Assembly (NCBI GenBank): GCA_949752745.1
Contig: OX457026.1
Coordinates: 25,503,702-25,567,701 of the forward strand
DNA from: Protula sp. h YS-2021
Lineage: Eukaryota; Annelida; Polychaeta; Sabellida; Serpulidae
DNA: 64,000 bases
Direction of reading: 5' to 3'
In this document: piece after piece, positions 12,001 to 24,310 of the stretch
Numbering within the stretch: position 1 is the first letter of the stretch
Layout: each line of letters opens with the position of its first letter
Translations under genes and position numbers: made by a program
The notes under the pieces: generated by a model
The model's input: only the letters and a program-made list of their open reading frames with translations
The model's database searches: none
Told to the model about the DNA's origin: nothing

Positions 12001-15000
12001 TTTAAACTTTTTTCAAACGCTGGAGTGTTTCAAAAGAGTGTAATGCAACGATTTTAAAGACATGAATAGGTTCATGTTCACACACCTGTTACGTTTCACA
12101 AAGCTGCAATGATTTCTAAGGAGAATTTTTGACAATCTTGTGCAACGATAGAGTATTGCAAACGCCGTGTGATATTAAGTGGCTTTGGGGGAAAGCACGA
12201 AAACTTGTAATTAAGGTGCTATAAGAAGTGTTCATACAACAGGAAATATCATGGGGAAAATTCTAACAATAAATTGAATGAAAGAACTTTTAAAACATCA
12301 GTGAATTGTTTGTCACTCATTTTCCGATTTAAGACTTTCGGGCTTTTATTTGCTTATGAATAAAACATTTTAAAAGTTTTTTCATAATTTTCTGTGGTGC
12401 AAAATCAATGTCGCTTGAAATAAAATTTCTTCTCGTACTGACTTCACATTAATATCAACAAGTAGCCAACATGTGAAATTCGTAATTTGAATGACTATAT
12501 TGCCTTAAACATTATTGATCGATTTAATAATTTTATGTATTTATTTCTGTAAAAGAATGAAAATCACTGTTTATTTCAGGAGGCTATCTAGCGTTGTTAC
12601 CATGAAAACAAGATGTTCGTGTTGAATAGGAGGCCATAATGTATTGATGTCATGCGATTGCATTGGATTTGCACTTCGTGACTTGTGCACCTGTTCAATT
12701 GAAGCGTACTTAGCACCATAAAAGTTTCTTAAATCACCTGCAAGTTGCGGAACTGTAATGCATAGTTGTTTACTGCATGTAAATTATGGGTATTGATGGA
12801 AAACTATGGCAAATGTCGCAGTGTTGAAAATTTGTCTCACACGCGTCAAATCTGTGATTTGCATGTGCCAGAGTGATTTGAAAAGTGGAACAGGTGTTTA
12901 CAATATGTAGGAAAGAATAATCGTACATAGTTTTTACAGGTTCCTAGTGGGTAGTGATTCGCTTCAAAGTATTGAGTAGAGATGAGCGATGTTTGATGAT
13001 TTTTTAGCCCGCTGAACATCACACACACCTGGTTTCCTAAAAACTTTCAAAAGCAAAAAACTTGCACTCTATTTCTATGTCATAAATGTGAAAGCTGAGC
13101 TATAAAAGCTGCGCAAAAAATGAACGCATGAGCTGTTTTGCACGATACCATGTCATTACAGCGCGTGATATGACCGTGACAACGTGATACCACATCCTAA
13201 GTCAAACGGTTACACTATACTTAGAGAGTATAGAAAAAGCCTTGTTGGATGAGAATGGATAGCGACTATTTATGCAAAAACTAGTAGATGAAACCGAAAT
13301 AGCTGTTCTCCGTTTTCAGTTTAATTGTTAACATTTCTTTTGTTTTGAATTACTTCCAAAAGTTAAGTTAAAAATTCGTTATTGTCAAAAAATACAGTTT
13401 TGAAACTTTTTTCTGAATGTGCATGCTAATATTGAATTACTGAAATGATATTTGTGCAGAACTACAAGCTAGTTATGTATGTATAACGACTGAATCTACT
13501 TAGTATACATTTTAAACTCATTTCAATCAGTTTTTATTTCTTATCGTTTAGATGACATGTGTGTTTATCATTCGATAGCTCTTTTATTTAGTCTCAGCAG
13601 GGTTATGTAAAGGAAAGATCAGCAGATAAATAATATACCTTCAGTTGAATTAAATGAATAAGAAGGTATTTATGTTTTGTTCTGTTTTTAGAATGACAAA
13701 GACAAAAAGGGAAGAGATATCTTGTATATATTATGTCCTGGCAATTTTGAGCCAGCTAAATCGAATCGAATAATAACAATGATGAAATTTACGGCTTTAA
13801 AACATGATCACACGGTATATTCTTTGTGGAAAGTCCTTTTCGCAGTTTTCTTATGTACGACTGAGAAATCATAAACAGCCATAAGAAATAGAGAAACAGC
13901 AATATTGAAGAGTTTTCGGCATGTTACTAGTAATTTTGTAGCTCGGAAGGTGCCGTTTGTGCACTTATTTTTATTTCGATTATTGCAAGGCTATAAATTC
14001 CGTATGTTGCTTGGCCGCTTAAAAATATAGAGTATTTTATTGTTTATGACCGAATAGTTTTAAATGTATGCTTATAAAACTTGTCATCTGATATATTTAG
14101 TTCACCAGGAGGGAAGGGGTGCACTCAGGGGAGGTGTAAAAATGTTCGTTTTCGGTAAATACAACATAGGATCATACATCGCAGCCCCCAAATTGAATCA
14201 AATTCATTTATCATTCATTGCAGAATTCACGGATCAAAATAGCATCTGTGATAGCGCTCATGTTCCTATGCTGCTGGCACCACGTAATGCCTTTGTCTTG
14301 TATTGCTGTATATTCTAGTGCTACGCAAATATCATGCTACAAAACACTACCCAAAAGTATATTCGTGTGCTGATATCGTTGGTCCGCATTCCTGTACTGC
14401 GGAAGAAATGCCGCCTCCGTTCCTGTCCGCCATATGGCTCGGCCAAATGCCCTGTAAGCCCCTTCGCAGGGGTCCTGATGTCATGCAGTGAAAAGCGAGC
14501 CACATGAAGTAACTTGCATGCACCGTTCACAGACTGGGAATCGGCGGAAGTGGCCAAGAAAGATATGAAGGTAATTCCATGACCTCAGTATGCCACCTAT
14601 TATTTTGCCAAAGAAGTTCCTGTCCAATTCAGCACCTTAAATGGCTCATTAGATGTATCGCAAAGAAAAACTTGCTTGCTTTATGGAGTACATCTATATG
14701 AGTATGAAACAAAATTGTTTTAATGATACGTACAGCTCTTTGCAATTGAACTTGTGCCCCGCCTTCCTGTTAAATGGTCCTTTATCCGTACACAGTGTGT
14801 GTATTAGAGAACTCTTGTTGATGAGTTTATATGCATGAACATATCTTTTAAACATCCATAAACATCCGTTTTTTAACGTCACGCTGTTTTCACGCATTTG
14901 CTTCATCAAATCACGACTAACACTTTTATAATTTGTTATTTTTTCATTGATTTGTAGCCGAACTCACTGAAGCGTAACTGAAATTAAAAATGATCTGGGA

Positions 15001-17525
15001 TGCCCAACTGCATCGTCGAATCAGAAGCTTTACAATTGCACGGCATTCACTTGTCCTACTTTCTCCTCCCTCCCACCTAACCGAATCTGCCAGTCATGTC
15101 GGCGTCAGTTCTTGGTCTCACTGCTGTGTAATGAGTGTACACAATAAAGTTGACGCCACATTCTTAATCCTCAAAATTCCCAGTGTGTAGATCTTACATT
15201 CAACCCCTTTCTTTTTGCTATTTCTCAAAGACTGTTTTTGATGTCAAGGTCACCATTTCAGTCACAGTCACGCATGGCATTATAGATTCTTATTTAAATC
15301 CCCAAAAAAGTATAAAAGGGAAGGTGATTAGTGATAGTCATTTTGAAATTGCGTTGATGCAGCGATCATTTGTTCGTTTTCATTGAGCGAAGGAAAACAC
15401 TTTGAGGGCAAATGCACACATTTAGAGCCAAATCTAACAAATAGTATATTTTTTTATATGTTAAAATATCAATTTTTGCTTTAATCACTTTACAGTAGGG
15501 AATTCGCTTCGACCCAGATTTACCTCAGACACTACGCCTGGAATTTACCAAGAACACGACGGTAACCAAGCCCAAGCAACACAGCCCTCACCCTGCAGCA
15601 TCCCCACGCTCTTCCAAACACTCACAGGAACTAAGTTATATTTTCCGTAGTCCCTTCAGTAAGATCTTTTATCAGAACGGCCTGAAGAAAAATTACAATA
15701 AATAATTCATTTGAGGATCCAAAATTTCCATATGCATGGGAAGTGGGCAATAACTGAAGGAGGGTTTCGTTTCTATGAGGCTACGGTTCTAACCAAAACA
15801 GCACATTTTCGCGTCAATAAAAAATACGGACTTTGCGAACTGATCAACCCCATACCGTCTCTTTGCAAACCCCAATGCAAATATGGGAAGAAAATTGTTT
15901 TTGGTGAACTGATGATGTTGAAAGTAAAAGATATTTCAAATATTTATATCCAAAAAGCATAGCACTCTTATTAGTGAGTACTCCAAAGGGGGCGTAAAGG
16001 CAATCGACTTTAAGTCGCAAGATAAAGCACTAAACTGTCATGGATTCCAAGAATCTTAAAAAGATAATTAATGGTGTGAAATAGGTGGGTTTAGTTATTT
16101 GCTTATGTGTAATTTTTATGTCAGCAAGATGGCATATATGCCGCCCTTCTAAAAAGAAATTTTAAAAAAATTTCGTGAAGTGTTTCACGCAAAAAAGATT
16201 CAGCATAAATTCTGTGGAACAATAAAAAATATATTTATAAACAACAAGCAAATATTTTGTAAAAGCTTGTTTGATGAAGGGATCCATCTTGCAAAAGACC
16301 TACAGGATGCAAACTTTGGAACATTTTAATGAAATATATAACCTAAAGGTAAATTTTTTAACTTTTCATGCAGTTAAATCGGCAATTAAAGTATGATTTG
16401 ATGTCGATGCCCGCGTTCAATAATTTTGTGTTTGAGGCAGGTCAAAATCTTTCGAATATCTCGAAGACCAAGTCGAACTCTTTCATAATGAGTTGATAAA
16501 AATGGTTGGAAAAGATCCCACCATTCATAGCTTCTGAGCAAATGCCGGTTTCGACACAAATACCGTATACAAAAGCATACAAAAGCACCATTATGAAAGC
16601 GTCTTGCAGAAGCAGTAAACTTAGAGCGTTTTACTATAAGATAATCCAAAACATTGTAGCGCATAATGTAAGCTTAAAAAATAATATAGACCAACAAGCG
16701 CAAATATTGTCTAACTGAGGATGACTTGTTTCATATTTTTTTAACTGCCAAAACACTGTTAAAATTATAAAAACTTCGTTCAGAAACTTGGGAATTAAAT
16801 ACTTCAACGCTGAAGAGTTTCTGATAGGCTCCCAAGATGTAGCAAATAATCATATTTTCCTCCTAATAAAGTATCTTATTTGAAAATATCGGTTTTATGA
16901 ATACCAATTTCAACATTCAATTCTATTGAAAGAAATTCAAACACACATAAAAGTCGATAAAATGGCCCTTTCGAGTTCGAATTTTGAACTAAAGTGGAAA
17001 GGATGGCATCATCTATTTCATATTTAAAAGTTTCAAAGCAGGTCCTCTTCTTTATGATAATACCAACGCAGCTCAGTTACCCTTTTCACCGTTCGTTTTT
17101 CGTTGCACTGTATACGTTTTGTCTCATTTTGTATCTGATTGCTTATCTCTGTAAATAAGTTGCCCTGGAACGCCCTGTCTTATTTATGTACGAGTGATAA
17201 AATCCTGGGAAAGGCCTGCGTGCCAAGATGTGAATAATACACAAGTTGTTGAAATTGTCATGAGAAATCAGGAACAAAAAAAAACAAAAAAACAAAGCAA
17301 TATCTGTATCCAAAAATTATTGTATTGGCATATGACCAAAACTAAAGTAATTTATTCTAACCTTTACTTGCAGACGCAGTCCGTGTGCAGTGTTTTACAA
17401 AGCAATAATTCTCTAAGTCGTAGTTTTTGCTTCTTGTTATCACAACCTCGCTCTTTCCCCAATTGCCCTACTGCTCTGACTATTTCGTAACTCTTTTCGA
17501 CCAACTTCGGAGGTAAGATTTGAGC
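9016..17525. other. 8.5 kb of AT-rich intergenic DNA without a supported gene
   Basis: Open frames are short and lack domain-like composition. An imprecise repeat of GCTGAC / GCAGCTAA words occurs around 9330-9430. No tRNA, LTR, TIR or coding relic was recognised. Confidence 0.55.
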
Positions 17526-17544
17526 GCGGGGGGGGGGGGGGGTT
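17526..17544 (+). repeat. Poly-G tract
   Basis: An almost uninterrupted run of about 17 G. Length is likely to be unreliable in the assembly. Confidence 0.9.
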
Positions 17545-17547
17545 GAT

Positions 17548-17793
17548 ATGTGTGTGAGTTTAAAATTCTTGAGCTCTATCGGAACAGATGAGACACCGAT
17601 GGAACAGATCTTAAGTGCCCATATCCCAAAAGCATCTAAATTTTACGTAGGTGGAACGCCATACACAATCAAAGCAAGTGACAAGCGGTGGCTTAAGGAC
17701 GAATGCAAAACTAGACCGAAATTCGCACAGCGAATTATCTCCACTTGGAATGATAACTTAAAACGGAAGGTAGATGATATTGCAGTTTGTTAA
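17548..17793 (+). CDS. Orphan frame of 81 residues, possible fragment
   Basis: Its composition is more protein-like than its surroundings (balanced charged residues, Trp twice, motifs such as FYVGGTPYTIKASDKRW and RIISTWNDNLKRK). I do not recognise it. No splice sites or neighbouring exons were identified. It could be a fragment of a mobile-element protein or a chance frame. Confidence 0.2.
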   Translation: MCVSLKFLSSIGTDETPMEQILSAHIPKASKFYVGGTPYTIKASDKRWLKDECKTRPKFAQRIISTWNDNLKRKVDDIAVC

Positions 17794-17839
17794 CAATTTT
17801 CACATGTCTGAATGCAGAACATCCTCCTAAGTACTACTA

Positions 17840-18400
17840 ACTATAACGGTAAAGTCAAGGCCTCTATCTCTTACCGTTTTCGAGATAAAGGCCAACTTCC
17901 GGTTTGGGGCTCGAAAGTGACCTGGAGGTCAAGGACACCGGAAGTTATATCTTACGTATCGTCGTATAGGGGGTGGAGGTCGAAAATGAGGTCAAAATTG
18001 CTCTATCTCTTACCGTTTTCGAGATAACTCATTGTGTTTTTTAAATAACTTTTTTGCGATTTCAAGATCATGGTCGAGATCAAGGTCAAAAATTTTTATC
18101 GGTTGCTTCAGATCACATTGCCCTTTATATACGTGCCAAGTTTGGCTGTTCTAGCTTCAACGGCCTTGCAATAATTGTCTGAAAACCGTTTGACCTTTTT
18201 CGCGATTTGACCTTGACCAGTAAGGTCAAGGTCAAAAATTTTTATCAGGTGCACCACTTCAGATGACCCTCCATACATGTGCCAAGTTTGGTTGGTCTAG
18301 CTTCAGCGGTCTCGGAGGAGATGTCTGGAAACCGATTCGGCGGAAAAAGAAAAAAAAGAAAAAATAAAAAAAAAGGATGAAAAAAAATAAAAATAGGTGA
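17840..18400. repeat. Dispersed 'ggtcaaggtcaaaaatttttatc' repeat with A-rich tail
   Basis: Contains two copies of 'ctctatctcttaccgttttc' followed by 'gagata', then two diverged copies of a unit with 'ggtcaaggtcaaaaattttt', 'gtgccaagtttgg' and 'ctagcttca'. It ends in an A-rich tract (18345-18400). The tail suggests a retroposed sequence, but no RNA-polymerase III boxes were recognised. Confidence 0.6.
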
Positions 18401-19185
18401 AGAATTCGAGGCAATCCATCCCCATTTGGCATTTTCAATGCCAAGTGGGAATAACCAATTTGCCGTGACAAGTGGCAGATGATCGAAAATGACCACTGGA
18501 AAAGGCGCGATTGTGCTGCCAGTATAACCGCTAAACTGCTACCTGACAAACACTTCATTGCTTGCCGCTACTTTGAAAGAAACGACAAATATCATAAAAG
18601 CGATCACATTCTTTCGTAAATGAAGCGACATAGTTTTTGCTAATGGCATTTTAAAAATTTTGAACCCTCTCATGTGGTTGTATGATAGGAGGGAGCCACA
18701 ATGGGGTATACTTTGAGAGCTGAGAGGGAGAGTTGTGTGAGATAGTTTAGAAACGACGAAATAAAAAACTCATAAATCAGACCTTAAACATGATTTACGT
18801 GTGCACAAAATGGCAGCACTTATTCCTTATACACAGTCTTGACATATCTTTACCAACGACTTTTTTAAACGAAATGTTTTTATATACTGGATAATAACAT
18901 GAAACTTCTGTACACTTGCTCGATCTAGAGCTTGGAATATTGTGATGTGATTTTGAAGTGAACATAATAGGGGACAAGTTAGAGACCGCGCCTTACAGAA
19001 ATGCATCAGTGTTAATGTTTGTTAAATATAACGTACTAGAATTAACTGATTTGTGTGATTTGTTTTGTTTTTCCTTTCTCCACCACGCGTGTATGCTTAT
19101 TCTGTGTGCTGCTGAATACTACCTGTGTGCCGTTACCTCCAGTCTCTTTGCATTGTGACGTCACAGAGGAAATAGCCTGTGCTTT
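18401..19185. other. Intergenic DNA, nothing recognised
   Basis: No supported feature up to the exon-like segment at 19186. Confidence 0.5.
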
Positions 19186-19318
19186 GTTCCCAGGTTGTGG
19201 TCGCGATGCCTGGGGACCCACCCGGCGTTGATGGGAGCTTATGTTGATTCGAACCACTCTCCGGCAGCACCCCACGGCCTTCATGCAACACCCAGCAGTC
19301 CTGGCTTAGGTGCAAGCG
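19186..19318 (+). pseudogene. Exon-like segment, possible RBPMS/MEC-8-like linker
   Basis: GC-rich segment between a good acceptor (tttgttcccag) and donor (caagcg|gtacg). Only one frame is open across it. It contains THPALMGAYVDS, reminiscent of the HPAL(G/M) segment after the first RRM of RBPMS/couch-potato proteins, then a Pro/Ser/Ala/His-rich stretch. It ends in phase 1. The neighbouring segment at 19671 supports the same family. No first-RRM exon was found upstream. Confidence 0.35.
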
Positions 19319-19542
19319 GTACGTTTTTGATTGCTTTTATTGCAGGACAGACTTTTAAAAAGCTCAGTGTCCCCCAACACCACTCTCCAGTGACATAAAA
19401 ACATGTTTTCTTTGTGCAGTCGTCCCCTGAGCGCTACTAGCCATATTTTATACACCACAATCTGTTTATGACTATTTGAGGACATGAGTAAGATGGTAAA
19501 AAATGTCAAGATAAACCTGCCCCGTTTAAGTCCTGGTTTTAC

Positions 19543-19544
<2 letters not shown>

Positions 19545-19575
<31 letters not shown>

Positions 19576-19610
19576 GTAATAGTAACAATAATAATAATAA
19601 TAATAAATGA
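19545..19610. repeat. (TAA)n microsatellite
   Basis: Trinucleotide run with a few TAG/CAA interruptions, between the two exon-like segments. Confidence 0.9.
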
Positions 19611-19670
19611 TAATGATGCCATGATATATCCGGTAGTACAAGTTTTAAAATACTATTTGTGTTTTCACAG

Positions 19671-19927
19671 CTGAACCCGAGTACAGCAGTGGCGTACAGC
19701 AGTGGTGCAACACACGGATGTGGCCCGCACGGGTGCTGACCTGGCGAACAGAGATGCCGTCCTGGTCCACACGCCATTCAAAACCCACACCTAGTGGCCA
19801 GCGCTTTGCTCACCAATCCCAACCTGTCGGTCGCCACCGGCATGATCGCCTTCCCCAACAGCACCCTCTTTGTCTCCAATCTGGGCCTGTTCTGTTCTGT
19901 GCAAGAACACAAGGATTTGCTTAACAG
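19671..19927 (+). pseudogene. Exon-like segment with start of an RRM, RBPMS/MEC-8-like, frame-broken
   Basis: Bounded by a good acceptor (gttttcacag) and donor (cttaacag|gtgaga). Its last third encodes FPNSTLFVSNLGLFCSVQEH: TLFVSNLG fits the RNP2 strand of an RRM and the following residues its first helix. This resembles the second RRM of MEC-8/RBPMS-type RNA-binding proteins. The RRM frame has a stop near 19736 upstream, and the frame that continues in phase from 19318 is different, so at least one or two frame changes are needed. No exon for the rest of the RRM was found. Either a truncated duplicate or a real exon with assembly indels. Confidence 0.45.
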
Positions 19928-19928
19928 G

Positions 19929-21478
19929 TGAGAGGATGTTTGACAAAGAAAAAAAGAAAAAAAAAACAGTTTGTGCATGGGTGAGTGCTCAAGGGTTTAG
20001 TTGTCAGATGGTGCCGATGTGTGCACGCTTGTCCAGATGGTGCTTCAAACAAATGAGCGCTCAGAGGGTTTAGTGGTCAGATGGTGTAGATGTGTGGTAC
20101 GCTTCTCTACTGGCGCGTTCTTTCAATAAAACCGGGCGCTTTTTTATCTGTGGCACTACGTTTGGATGATGGCTTCTCTGTCTACAAGATATTTTAATCA
20201 TAAAAATGAGCATTAACAAATTAGTCACTTCAGTTTAATTTGAAAATATCGGCTTGTAAGCTACGAAGCCATCACTATGGGTGACTCGAACTGATGATGG
20301 GAATTGAACACCAAATTCATACAAACAGGTTGACACACCGTCTACAAGAAAGTGTGTCGGAAAAGCAGAAAAAAGCTGAAACTGAACACCTTTTTGATCT
20401 TTTAATTCATCTAAGTCTCACCGAAAACTACACATTGCATAACAATAACAATGTTATGTGAGGTTTCACCACTAAGTGCCCATTATTAACAACTGTAGCA
20501 AGCTCGAATACAAGTACAGACAAACTGATGCGAGCTAATGTTGCCCCCTCTTTATGTTTACAACAGAGGTGTTACATAACAACCTTAGGCAAGTGCGACA
20601 TGATCACAGTGTCGTGTTATACCATGTGCAAAACCACACTGTCTAAAAACCCGACCATGGTACAACACGTAACTGTGCCGAGTCGATACAGCGTCGGTTA
20701 CATGACCAACAAAGTCACATATGGTAGAAGCAGAATTGAACCGTGCGTTCACACACAAAGTCTACACACAATTCGGCATATACTATGACACTGACTGTAT
20801 TTTGCAAGGCCTTAGCAAAATTCATATCTAGCCGCAGGTTGCCATTCCTGATAAGAGCGTAATGGTCACCACATCATTATCAGGTGTTAAGTCGGAAGAA
20901 AATAAAGCATAACCTCTAGGCCAATCTTCCCGTTTTAGGATGGAGCTTTTCTCGCCATTCAATTTATCAAAAGATTTGTAAGGAGTTTCAAAAGCGTTAG
21001 GATGTCTTCCCTCATTAATGTTAAGCTTGGGAAGTCTGGTTAGAACTACTTCACCAACAGTGTAAAGTTGCGTGTACTTAATATTAAATATTTAAAACTG
21101 TATTTATTTCTTGTCACTGTTAATAAAAGTCTCATTATGAACAATTCCAATTACAATACGTTTTGGTATTTGACCTAAAAAGATGTAATTTTTACAAGGA
21201 TTGAAATCCCTCGGAAATGGTTAAAATTTTACATTTCTTCTGGTAATAGGAAGCTTACGGGAGTTTTCATCAATGCATCTGTATGTCCTAGTTGAATACC
21301 TGAATTAGCCTTCACTTTGCGAATGGTTAAAAACATCTCTCACTTAAACCTTAAAGGTATCATATGCAGCCATTAATAAATATTTATGTTTTTGCCTATG
21401 CAAATGCAGTTGTATGCTCATGCCATATGGCTCTTCAGCCACCCGTCGGTATAAACGCACGCGTATGTAGACCATTAT
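19929..21478. other. Intergenic DNA, no supported gene
   Basis: An A-rich run (19948-19967) and two near copies of 'gggtttagt(t/g)gtcagatggtg' near 19994 and 20067. The remainder of the RRM gene is not visible here. Confidence 0.5.
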
Positions 21479-21697
21479 TTAATGCTTCAGGTATTTCGCT
21501 ACCCTCATATTAGCATAAAAGCCTGTCATACATTTTCCATAATTAGCTAATTTCACCGCATGAGAATTCATCGACCCAGCATCATCCTTATAGATGAGAT
21601 GCATGGAGTGCTCAGACTTAAGACTATCTTCGGAATCATGAATGAGGTGAGCAATAGTGCCGGTATAACCATGGGAATTGTTACCAGGCAAAATCAA
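21479..21697 (-). pseudogene. Polinton major-capsid-like fragment
   Basis: A 72-residue frame containing YKDDAGSM. It resembles part of Polinton capsid proteins and lies where the capsid gene would follow the minor capsid gene. Weak by itself; position supports it. Confidence 0.35.
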
Positions 21698-21931
21698 TAT
21701 ATTATTCAGAAATAATTCAATATTAGACCATTAGCCATTAAACAAATCGTTGGTGGATGTTACGCTATCATTTGCACCACAAGCTGTCTCATCACGCTTT
21801 GCAATGCTGCGTACAACATGAACTCTACTATTCTTTCAATCTAAATATTCTTCTGTCCTAGCGGGAATATAAAATTCTATTGCAGCACCATCTGTCATGT
21901 AAATGATTGATAGTCTACACCACACCTTTTT

Positions 21932-22168
21932 CTAAACCAGTTTGCGTTGGGGATATGTGAAAACATTCCAATGGAAAAAGACTAAATTCACAAGAGCGAT
22001 CATGGAGGATTGACATTTTTTTCTATTGATCCTTTCACCTTCTTTCGCCTTCTTACAACTTTCTGGTGTACTTCTTTTATCAATCGCACCAACAACTTCT
22101 TGAGCTACACGACTAGTCACTCCATTAAACACATTCTTTGTGTAGTAAAGGAACATAATAATCTCCAA
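21932..22168 (-). pseudogene. Polinton minor-capsid region, downstream fragment
   Basis: The frame contains SRVAQEVVGAIDKRSTPES and then a basic stretch. It probably belongs to the same broken gene as 22369-22590. Assignment rests mostly on position. Confidence 0.3.
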
Positions 22169-22368
22169 CTACTTGTGCTCGCAAATACTGCAGTACACAT
22201 GAAGTGTATAAAATCCATGTTTCACATCTGTTTGAATGTCAGCAGGATTAGATCGCTTGTAGCATTGATCTGCTATAAATCCTAAACTCTCAGCTAATCC
22301 AGTAGAAAAGACAATATCATAACCATTTCACAAAGTAAGAAAAACCCTTCGTATAATTTTATTATACT

Positions 22369-22590
22369 TTAACCAACAGAGCTTGCATTAATAGATCTCC
22401 CTAATGGTTCATCTACTGCAGTACATATTTCAGGTATGGATCTATAGTAATCATATGGAATGGCAATTTCATAAAACCTATCATCTAATAATGACCGATA
22501 ATGAATGTAGTAGTCCAGTCCTTGTCTCATTGTCGTCCTTGTGTGTGGGTATTGAATTTCAGCTAAGGCCACTTCATATTTTCTTTTCAA
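22369..22590 (-). pseudogene. Polinton minor capsid (penton-like), N-terminal fragment
   Basis: The frame begins MKRKYEVALAEIQYPHT. The 'VAL-EI-YPH' start is typical of the Polinton minor capsid (penton-like) protein. A stop follows after 73 residues. Non-functional. Confidence 0.5.
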
Positions 22591-22756
22591 ATATAACGTA
22601 CAAGGAAAACGAATGAGATTATTAGAGTCTTATTAGCAGGATAATAGTTCACCATTGGTTCTACAATTACCTGGCAAAGCAATGTAAAAACTTGTTGATT
22701 CCACGATCACTAAATCGTATGTGCGTGTTAACGGACCGGATGCGTATATATTACAT

Positions 22757-22996
22757 TCACACTGCATCCACTGCGTACACTGCGCTATGGTTCATATTGT
22801 TGTTGTGCATTACTTTCCCTTGATAACAAGCACTTACATGCCGTATTTTTTTACAGGAATATGAGTTGTAGTTCATTTTTTGACAAGAACATAACTCTTT
22901 AAGCCGTGTTAGAAGTTTTCCTATCCTTCTGGAAACTGTCTTTGCTGGCGCTGTTTCATTTCTTTGCAATATCTTCACGAGTTGTGTTTTTGTCAA
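22757..22996 (-). pseudogene. Unassigned frame in the Polinton relic
   Basis: 79 residues, start rich in Lys/Arg (TKTQLVKILQRNETAPAKTV). I cannot name it; its position suggests one of the small Polinton proteins. Confidence 0.25.
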
Positions 22997-23061
22997 ACAC
23001 AGTTTCTGGAATATTTAGCGTCTACAATTTGCTGAATAAACTGCTTCCAACCCCTTGCTTC

Positions 23062-23253
23062 TCATTCTTTTCTTCTTGTAGCAACCAATGCTTCTTTCAG
23101 TAGACCATTAATGTTCGAATTTTCCATTATATCTCCAGTTTTTAACATAAGTTCATTCTTATCTGTCCATCTTGTACCACATTTCTTTAGTTCTGCCAGA
23201 AGGTGTGTTACTTTCACGTGATATGTAGGTTGAAAATTGTTTAGAAGTGTCAA
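23062..23253 (-). pseudogene. Small conserved Polinton protein fragment
   Basis: The frame begins MTLLNNFQPTYHVKVTHLLA and contains a WTDKNEL stretch. It resembles a short protein seen near the capsid genes in Polintons. Function unknown. Confidence 0.35.
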
Positions 23254-23540
23254 TTGTTGTGCCTTTCTGGCTTTTCTGCAGCAGCTACATTAGCTGATGC
23301 AGCAGTCTTTTGTTGTAGTGATTGAATTGTGCGTAAATGAGGGCCTAGACGTTCAGACATTTCCGTTGTAGCTTAACGATGTTGTGGTCTTTTCAAAAGT
23401 TCATTCACTTTTGCTTTAACTCCATCATTTAAAGGTTAACTTGGTAATGATTTTCTATATTCTGATTCAAGAATAAGGACCATTTTCAATGCATGGTTTA
23501 TTATTTAACAAATATTGAGCTAATAATGGAAGCACAATTT

Positions 23541-23747
23541 CTACAATTGTTCGAATAATCCCCCTTTCTGATTAATCAATTTCTTTTTACGCTTGAGGGA
23601 AATTTTCTTATCAGCCAGCTGCAGAATGGCTTGTTGTTTACGCTTTAATTTTTTTATACATATGTACTTTGATGGTAAGTGTCCTTGCAATATATTCAAG
23701 CATATTTTAAACAAACTGACCAGTTCATCTTTTGGAGCTTGTTTCAA
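23541..23747 (-). pseudogene. Small conserved Polinton protein fragment
   Basis: A 68-residue Lys-rich frame with LADKKISLKRKKKLINQKGG, a pattern found in a small conserved protein between the ATPase and capsid genes of Polintons. Its role is not established. Confidence 0.45.
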
Positions 23748-23787
23748 TAGGGACTCACGTATTATTACCTACACTGCTTCAGTCACA

Positions 23788-24310
23788 TAAACGTAAAGCG
23801 TGTCACTTTTCTTCACTCTTTCGTTTCAAATCAATGAATAAATAACTATGAGGTTTGCTTGTAGCATACTTTTATGTCTCAATCAAAAACTGAGATTTAC
23901 TTGGATACATTTGTCGAGCCAATATAATGATCTGTTGACGATCCCTTGGATTTTTAAAGAGGAAAACGTAATGTGTATTTAAACTACCCATTTCCTTTCC
24001 TTGGTGAAACAGATTGCGTACGATGAAAATAATGCTCAGGTTTTTGCGTACATCACTGTGACATTTGGTCATGAGATCATCAATAATGAGAAAGTTATTC
24101 TGTTTTGGATTGAAAGGCTTCTCAATATCCCCTGGAATGCCCTAATGAAATGTCACTCCTTTTCTATCTTTGTGCAAGAGCTGATCCTCAGCATAGTGCC
24201 ATAAAATACTTTTAGAAAATAGTTGAATGACTTTTTGGTCAATGAGTGCGTTCACAAGAGATTTTTTACTACTCATTGGTTCAGAAACCAGGCATGTAAA
24301 CGGATGCTTC
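23788..24310 (-). pseudogene. Polinton FtsK/HerA-type DNA-packaging ATPase, broken
   Basis: The minus-strand ATG at 24310 opens with MKHPFTCLVS, as in Polinton packaging ATPases. The Walker A region is degraded (no GxxxxGKT). Walker B is preserved as FLIIDDL. Further on come HQGKEMGSLNTHYVFLFKNP and LARQMYPSKS, both characteristic. At least three in-frame stops interrupt it: one upstream of Walker B near 24145, the others near 23870 and 23817. Confidence 0.65.
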
